64,000 nt of DNA from UBA10161 sp038891035 (lineage in GTDB: Archaea > Micrarchaeota > Micrarchaeia > Anstonellales > Anstonellaceae). The notes beneath the pieces were generated by a model. The model did not search any database. It had not been told where the DNA came from and saw only the letters and a program-made list of their open reading frames with translations. This document shows positions 59,705-64,000 of the stretch, piece by piece. The stretch is from NCBI GenBank assembly GCA_038891035.1, contig JAWAEW010000001.1:1-64000 (forward strand). Direction: 5' to 3'. The stretch's first letter is position 1. Each line of letters starts with the position of its first letter. The position numbers and the translations under genes are program-made.

Positions 59705-60946
59705 ATGCAAGTTGAAATACGGCGCTCGATAATTTCAGGCAGGCGGCCTGCCCCACCTTCTGTTGCAGTTGCGCATCGTGCAATAATTGCAGCATCATTT
59801 GCAGATGGACAAAGTTTAGTCTGGCCAGTTTTTCCTTCAGCTTCACTGGATGCCACCATCTCGATTTGCAATCAGATTGGAGCAGACATAATGGTTGGAG
59901 ATGGAGTAGCAGACATAATCGGGGGAGGGGAAATAGTCCCAAAAGATATTCTGGATTGTGCAGAAAGCAACACTACACTCAAGCTTTTCATGGGAATATT
60001 TTCCCATCTTCCAGTAGAAGTGCGTTTTGTAGGCAAAGGAAAGCTTTTGGAAACGAATCTCCGCCCATTTACATATTTTATCGACTATTATTCAGGCTAC
60101 ACTTTCAACCCCTCTTCCTCCTTGCCGCTTCAGCTTCGGGGCCCGATTCAAAATGAGGAAATAAAATACCCTCCTTTGCTTGGCACTCAGTTTCTTTCTG
60201 GGCTTATCTTAGGCGCACCACTCAATCCTCAAACTACAGGCATTGCAATTGATGGGACTTTCAAAGACCCACATTGCCTGCACGAAACCATAAGAATAAT
60301 GAAGCAGGCAGGAATTGATTTTGTTGCTGATTATGATGATTTGATTGTTATACAAGGTGGGCAAGGCTTTCTGCCTCTTGGAGACTTTGAAGTCCCAAAA
60401 AACAAGAAAGCAGCATCTTACTTGCTTTTGGCAGGTGCGGTTGCAGGAAAATGTACTGTAGAAGGAATCTCCGATTATCCTCGGCTTGAAGCAGTGCTGT
60501 CGCATTTTGGTGCAGTGGTAAAATCAGAAGAATCTTCGATTTCAGCAAGTACTTCTTTTCTGAAAGGCTCGGATTTTGACTTAAGCACTGCCAAAGAGCT
60601 TGCATGCCATGTTTTGGTTCTTGCTTGCTTGGCCGAAGGTCAAAGCAGGCTGCTTGGCTTTCAAAAGCTACCATTTCACATTCAAGAGAGACTTAAGCGC
60701 CTGAAGTTTGAGCTGTCAAAGATGGGTGCTTCAATAATCGAAATCCCCGAAGGTTTCCTGGTAGAAGGTGCAACGCTTCATGGCGCTGATTTGGACTGTA
60801 GCAAAGACCCAAATATTGCAATGTCCTGTGCTGCAGCTGCCTTATGCGCCCAAGGCCCTACAACCATTAATAATGCAGAGTGGGCAGAGAAAATTTTCCC
60901 CGGATTTTTCCGCGAGCTTGCGCTACTTGGCGCAATAATTCGCTAA
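59705..60946 (+). CDS. EPSP-synthase-fold protein with degenerate active site
   Basis: 413 residues from ATG 59705. Overall length and repeated inside-out fold match 3-phosphoshikimate 1-carboxyvinyltransferase. However the N-terminal PPSKSxTHR motif is PPSVAVAHR (catalytic Lys and Ser lost), the GNSGTTxR motif is ESNTTLKL, the KESDR region is FHIQER, and DHRMAM is DPNIAM. DFDLSTAKEL still fits the Asp loop, and GTQFLSGLIL keeps the Gln. Probably not a working EPSP synthase; no other aro gene is in the window. Either a different substrate or a non-catalytic role is likely. The stop overlaps the eL41 candidate. Confidence 0.7.
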   Translation: MQVEIRRSIISGRRPAPPSVAVAHRAIIAASFADGQSLVWPVFPSASLDATISICNQIGADIMVGDGVADIIGGGEIVPKDILDCAESNTTLKLFMGIFSHLPVEVRFVGKGKLLETNLRPFTYFIDYYSGYTFNPSSSLPLQLRGPIQNEEIKYPPLLGTQFLSGLILGAPLNPQTTGIAIDGTFKDPHCLHETIRIMKQAGIDFVADYDDLIVIQGGQGFLPLGDFEVPKNKKAASYLLLAGAVAGKCTVEGISDYPRLEAVLSHFGAVVKSEESSISASTSFLKGSDFDLSTAKELACHVLVLACLAEGQSRLLGFQKLPFHIQERLKRLKFELSKMGASIIEIPEGFLVEGATLHGADLDCSKDPNIAMSCAAAALCAQGPTTINNAEWAEKIFPGFFRELALLGAIIR

Positions 60947-61017
60947 ATTTCACCTACTCTTCTTTTGAGTTTGCGTTTGAGTCTTTTGCGCCTTTTTTTG
61001 AGCCATTTCCAGCGCAT
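60943..61017 (-). CDS. rpl41e: Probable ribosomal protein eL41
   Basis: 24 residues, the standard size of eL41. It starts MRWKWLKKRRKRLKRK, which matches the archaeal MRxKWxKKRxRRLKRK pattern at about twelve of twenty positions. Such a tiny, all-basic helix is typical of eL41, which bridges the ribosomal subunits. ATG 61017 has no strong ribosome site (GGGAAGA). It overlaps the convergent EPSP-like gene by 4 bp. The same DNA also reads in another frame as a charged 28-residue peptide; eL41 is the better explanation. Confidence 0.62.
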   Translation of the reverse strand: MRWKWLKKRRKRLKRKLKRRVGEI

Positions 61018-61100
61018 TCTTCCCTTCTTTTTCCATTTCCTTGGTCTTGCTCCCAAGCAGTTCACCTTCAACTTTTTTAACTTAGATAGAATTAAAAAAC

Positions 61101-61316
61101 TCAACCCTTTTTCCAGGGCTTTCTGTAGGCATCCAAAAGCCCGTGTGCATAATTTATGCATCCAAACGCAGTAAGAAAGTCTTTTTTCTCAAGAAAATAC
61201 TTCGCATCTTGGCAATACTTTTCTGCAAGCTCTATCACATCTTTATTGTGTCTTGTGCGCTTCATTTGCTTTAGGTTTTCATAAAACTGCGCAATATCAG
61301 ATTCAATCCTCTCCAT
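61101..61316 (-). CDS. DUF357 family protein
   Basis: 71 residues, all helix: MERIESDIAQFYENLKQMKR, then ELAEKYCQDAKYFLEKKDFLTAFGCINYAHGLLDAYRK, the conserved part of DUF357. A small archaeal family of helical hairpins with no established role. The ATG overlaps the Bud32 stop by one base (TGATGG), so it is translationally coupled to Bud32, which suggests a link to KEOPS or tRNA threonylcarbamoylation. Confidence 0.85.
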   Translation of the reverse strand: MERIESDIAQFYENLKQMKRTRHNKDVIELAEKYCQDAKYFLEKKDFLTAFGCINYAHGLLDAYRKPWKKG

Positions 61317-61891
61317 CAGATCCTCTCCATATACCTTGCTCTGCTTTCTATCTTTATTGCAGCCTCAACAACGTTTCGGCTGCCTTTTGCGCTAAGGTAA
61401 TGCCTGACAAATCCTTCCCCCAAACTGCCAAGCGCATGCTTCATGGTTACTAAATCAGTTGCCTTATCTTCAACATCTTGGCTTATGAATGACAGCCCAA
61501 AATCAATAACTGCCATTCCTTCAGAAGTCACCATCAAGTTTGCAGGGGTGTAGTCACCATGGATTATATCATATTCGTGAAGCTTTGCAAGAATTTTTGC
61601 AGCCTCCTTTATGTGCTTAGATGTAATCTTTCCTGTTTGAAGCATTCGATGAAGCATTTTTCCTTCAATAAATTTCATTAAAATTGAAAATTCATCAACA
61701 TAATAAACAACAGGGCAGATAATTCCCGCTTGCTTTGCGCGGGCAAGCACTCTGGCCTCTCTTTTTGTCCGGCTTTCGCGTATTGCCAAATCTAGCTGCC
61801 TATTTCTGTAAGTCTTCGGGGTTCTTATTTTTCGGACTGCTTTGCACCCAAGAAATGTAGATTTCCTTATTATTGCCTCTGCACCCCTCAT
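61316..61891 (-). CDS. bud32: KEOPS complex kinase/ATPase Bud32
   Basis: 191 residues, stand-alone archaeal form (not fused to Kae1). Small protein-kinase fold of the KEOPS complex, which makes threonylcarbamoyladenosine at tRNA position 37. Seen: GAEAIIRKSTFLGCKAVRKIRTPKTYRNRQLD, KREARVLARAKQAGI, IIHGDYTPANLM with Asp113 and Asn118, and VIDFGLSF with Asp130. All catalytic residues are present. Kae1, Pcc1 and Cgi121 are not in the window. It is followed by DUF357 with a one-base overlap. Confidence 0.95.
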   Translation of the reverse strand: MRGAEAIIRKSTFLGCKAVRKIRTPKTYRNRQLDLAIRESRTKREARVLARAKQAGIICPVVYYVDEFSILMKFIEGKMLHRMLQTGKITSKHIKEAAKILAKLHEYDIIHGDYTPANLMVTSEGMAVIDFGLSFISQDVEDKATDLVTMKHALGSLGEGFVRHYLSAKGSRNVVEAAIKIESRARYMERI

Positions 61892-61896
61892 GCAAA

Positions 61897-62523
61897 TCAG
61901 CGCAACAGTCCAGGCAAAAAGGCAAGCCCTCCAAAGCTTATCAGCACAGATACAAGCCAGACTTTCACATCCCAGTGAAGAACTTTGCTTCCGTCAAGCG
62001 GATAGATTGGGAGTAAGTTGAAAAGCGCAAGAGAGAAGTTTATTCTGAAACCCAACATGCTAACTACGTGGATTATTTGATTTGAAGAAAATATTGCTGC
62101 AAGCGCAAGGAAAATTATTCCAACCACCCAATTGGTAGCAGGGCCAGCAAGCGAAATTATTCCATTCTCCTTTGCAGTTATCCTTCTCATAGAATAAATG
62201 TATACCGCACCAGGAGCTATGAAAAATATCGGCAGCCAACCTAAAATTTGAGGCACGATTACAAGACCCAAAGCCAGCGCAAGCCCAAGCGGCCATGCTT
62301 TGAAGGCAGCCCTTGCACCATACCTTATAGCAAAATATTTATGGGCAAGTTCATGAAGCACAAAACCACTTCCAAGCGTTACAATTGCTGCTGCCATAGA
62401 AAAAATGAATACTGATGGTGAAATCGAAAGGCCAGAATCATAAAAAGTAAACACTAGTGCAATCGTTAAGATTGAAACTATTATTTCCAGTGCCTCTTGC
62501 CGCCCGACATAAAAGTCATTCAC
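61897..62523 (-). CDS. Site-2-protease-family membrane metalloprotease (M50)
   Basis: 208 residues from GTG 62523, preceded by AGGTGAGTAT; a frame to 62562 overlaps the CDC48 gene. Intramembrane zinc protease: about six helices, HELAH at 57-61, a second conserved stretch NLLPIYPLDGSK with metal-ligand Asp177, and AGPATNW in between. These proteases cut membrane proteins such as anti-sigma factors or regulators. The downstream gene is bud32. A membrane-bound regulator substrate is likely but not identified. Confidence 0.88.
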   Translation of the reverse strand: MNDFYVGRQEALEIIVSILTIALVFTFYDSGLSISPSVFIFSMAAAIVTLGSGFVLHELAHKYFAIRYGARAAFKAWPLGLALALGLVIVPQILGWLPIFFIAPGAVYIYSMRRITAKENGIISLAGPATNWVVGIIFLALAAIFSSNQIIHVVSMLGFRINFSLALFNLLPIYPLDGSKVLHWDVKVWLVSVLISFGGLAFLPGLLR

Positions 62524-62527
62524 ATAC

Positions 62528-64000
62528 TCACCTATACATTGTATTGTGCTCCCCTCTTGCAAACTTCTTTATTCTTTCTACGTAAGCTTTGGTAACTGAA
62601 GGCTTGACCACCTTCAGAGCATCTTCGAAATCCTCAGAGGTAACTTCCTTTGCGTCTATGTTTTTTCTTATGGCGTTCATCCCGGCCTCGCGGCACAGGT
62701 TCTCCAAGTCAGCCCCAGTGTAACCTTCAGTTTTTCTGGCAATCTCCTGCAGATCCACATTCTTTGCTATCGGCATATTTCTGGTGTGAACTTTAAGTAT
62801 ATCGACTCTTGTCTTTTCATCAGGCACAGGTATCTCAATTATTCTGTCAAACCTGCCGCTTCGCAACAAGGCAGAATCTAATATATCTGGCCTATTAGTG
62901 GCGGCAATCACCACAACATTTTTCAACCCAGTAAGACCATCCATCTCGGTCAGTAGGGTATCAACTACTCTTTCTGTTACGCGATGCGATTCATCCATCC
63001 CTCTTTGAGGTGCAATTGCATCAATTTCATCAAAGAATATCACGCACGGCGTTGCCATGCGGGCCTTTCTGAAAGTTTCGCGAACAGCTTTTTCTGATTC
63101 GCCAACCCATTTTGAAAGCACCTCTGGACCTTTGACTGATATGAAATTGGCTTCGGTTTCAGTTGCAACGGCCTTTGCAAAGAGGGTTTTGCCTGTTCCA
63201 GGTAATCCGACAAGCAATATGCCTTTTACTGGGCGGATGCCCATTCTCGCAAACACTTCTGGTCTCTTGAGAGGAAGCTCTACAGCTTCCTTAAGCTCCC
63301 TTTTGACTTCCTCCAGTCCGCCAATATCTGACCAGCGCACATTTGGCTTTTCCACAAAAACCTCGCGAAGTGCAGAAGGTCTTACCTCCCGTAATGCATT
63401 GAAAAAGTCTTCACGAGTCACCTGCAGATTGTCCAATATCTCAGAAGGTATGAAGTCTTGCGCCAAGTCAATCTTCGGCAATATCCTTCTGAGAACTTTC
63501 ATTGCGGCCTCTTTTGTCAAAGAAGAAATATCTGCTCCAGTATATCCATGAGTTAATGCGGCAAGTTCATCTATATTTACATCTGATGCAAGCGGCATGT
63601 TACGTGTGTGAATTTGCAAAATTTCCTTTCTTCCTTGCTGGTCTGGAACACCTATTTCAATTTCTCTATCAAACCTCCCTGGCCTGCGCAAGGCAGGGTC
63701 AATGCTGTTCGGCCTATTGGTTGCCCCAATTACAATTACCTGCCCACGGGCTTTCAGCCCATCCATCAATGTCAAAAGCTGCGAGACCATCCTGCGCTCT
63801 ACCTCACCCGTCGCCTCTTCTCTCTTTGGAGCAATTGCATCAATTTCATCCATGAATATTATCGATGGAGCGTTTTCCTGTGCTTCTTTGAATATCTGGC
63901 GCAATTTTTCTTCTGATTCTCCTACAAATTTGCTTACCAGTTCAGGGCCTCCGATATGGATGAAGTTTGCCTCACTTTCAGAAGCAACTGCCCTTGCAAG
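62528..64000 (-). CDS. cdc48: CDC48/VCP-type AAA ATPase (partial)
   Basis: The right end of the gene is cut off by the window; at least 490 codons are present. Two AAA modules are seen: the first continues past the edge (ASESEANFIHIGGPELVSKFVGESEEKLRQIF, IIFMDEIDAIAPKREEATGEVERRMVSQLLTLMDGL, VIVIGATNRPNSIDPALRRPGRFDREIEIGVPDQQGR), the second is complete (GILLVGLPGTGKTLFAKAVATE, PCVIFFDEIDAIAPQRG, VVVIAATNRPDILDSALLRSGRFDRIIEIPVPDE). It unfolds ubiquitin-like- or proteasome-bound proteins in archaea. The C-terminus ARGEHNTMYR is short and lacks an HbYX motif. Confidence 0.97.
   Translation of the reverse strand, partial: LARAVASESEANFIHIGGPELVSKFVGESEEKLRQIFKEAQENAPSIIFMDEIDAIAPKREEATGEVERRMVSQLLTLMDGLKARGQVIVIGATNRPNSIDPALRRPGRFDREIEIGVPDQQGRKEILQIHTRNMPLASDVNIDELAALTHGYTGADISSLTKEAAMKVLRRILPKIDLAQDFIPSEILDNLQVTREDFFNALREVRPSALREVFVEKPNVRWSDIGGLEEVKRELKEAVELPLKRPEVFARMGIRPVKGILLVGLPGTGKTLFAKAVATETEANFISVKGPEVLSKWVGESEKAVRETFRKARMATPCVIFFDEIDAIAPQRGMDESHRVTERVVDTLLTEMDGLTGLKNVVVIAATNRPDILDSALLRSGRFDRIIEIPVPDEKTRVDILKVHTRNMPIAKNVDLQEIARKTEGYTGADLENLCREAGMNAIRKNIDAKEVTSEDFEDALKVVKPSVTKAYVERIKKFARGEHNTMYR

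Noticed and set aside
60950..61036. 28-residue frame MEKEGKNALEMAQKKAQK overlapping the eL41 candidate
   Set aside because: Alternative frame of the same bases with no family likeness; eL41 fits better.

Overview
The window is archaeal chromosome. Evidence for this: a thermosome, a 65-residue histone, an Sm-like protein, aEF-1beta, a GTP-dependent dephospho-CoA kinase, a cupin-type phosphoglucose isomerase, Bud32, Trm1, archaeal Elp3, CDC48, an archaeal RNase P RNA, TATA-type promoters, GGTGA-type ribosome sites and intron-bearing tRNAs. A DPANN-type lineage (Micrarchaeota or Diapherotrites) is my inference, from small tightly packed genes, many small cysteine-rich lipoproteins, disrupted tRNAs and a bacterial-type MetK. 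I cannot place the lineage with certainty.

Layout. 0-4.7 kb: a dispersed repeat, a lipoprotein, DUF424, two tandem ACT proteins, a short NFACT protein, S-adenosylhomocysteinase and an OB-fold protein. 4.7-10.8 kb: a thermosome with a repeat-rich promoter, then three secreted or membrane-anchored surface proteins. 10.8-12.8 kb: an inositol-lipid pair (inositol-phosphate synthase plus CDP-alcohol phosphatidyltransferase). 12.8-15.1 kb: two unknown genes, a membrane-anchored winged-helix protein and a histone. 15.1-21.8 kb: a Hef-like helicase ending in a PCNA box, a calcium-type P-ATPase, NadE, dephospho-CoA kinase, RpiA and an HTH-CBS regulator. 22-24.7 kb: an RNA-rich stretch with tRNA-Met (two apparent introns), RNase P RNA, nadA, Lsm, tRNA-Ala (intron) and the second repeat copy. 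24.7-33.9 kb: a double ThyX-like protein, an alpha-oxoamine synthase, DUF2797, cupin PGI, HerA coupled to a lytic-transglycosylase-like protein, and GalT. 33.9-38.4 kb (minus): rad50, small proteins, aEF-1beta, a 50-residue zinc ribbon and a bacterial-type metK. 38.5-42.7 kb: a PHP-like protein, a Cys-repeat lipoprotein, an AbrB-ACT protein and tRNA-Arg. 42.7-45.6 kb: a decayed carotenoid cluster (crtB, crtYd, crtYc, crtI). 45.7-55.2 kb: a 2-oxoacid:ferredoxin oxidoreductase, glutamate dehydrogenase, surface proteins, Elp3, enolase and a nitroreductase. 55.2-64 kb: tRNA-Asn, tRNA-Phe (intron), an Lrp regulator, an M20 peptidase, a GNAT protein, Trm1, an EPSP-synthase-like protein without its active site, a likely eL41, DUF357, Bud32, a site-2 protease and CDC48 (cut by the window end).

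How the genes work together. MetK and AhcY are two steps of the SAM cycle. NadA and NadE belong to NAD synthesis, dephospho-CoA kinase to CoA, PGI and enolase to central sugar metabolism, RpiA to pentoses. INO1 with its CDP-alcohol transferase points to inositol phospholipid. Oxoacid:ferredoxin oxidoreductase with glutamate dehydrogenase suggests amino-acid use. Elp3, Trm1, Bud32 and RNase P act on tRNA, which fits a genome with at least three intron-bearing tRNA genes here.

Most worth following up: the fully decayed carotenoid locus, a tRNA-Met with an apparent T-loop intron, the 62-bp hairpin repeat element, a palindrome shared by the metK promoter and the tRNA-Met downstream region, a cytoplasmic lysozyme-fold protein translationally coupled to HerA, and an EPSP-synthase fold stripped of catalytic residues.
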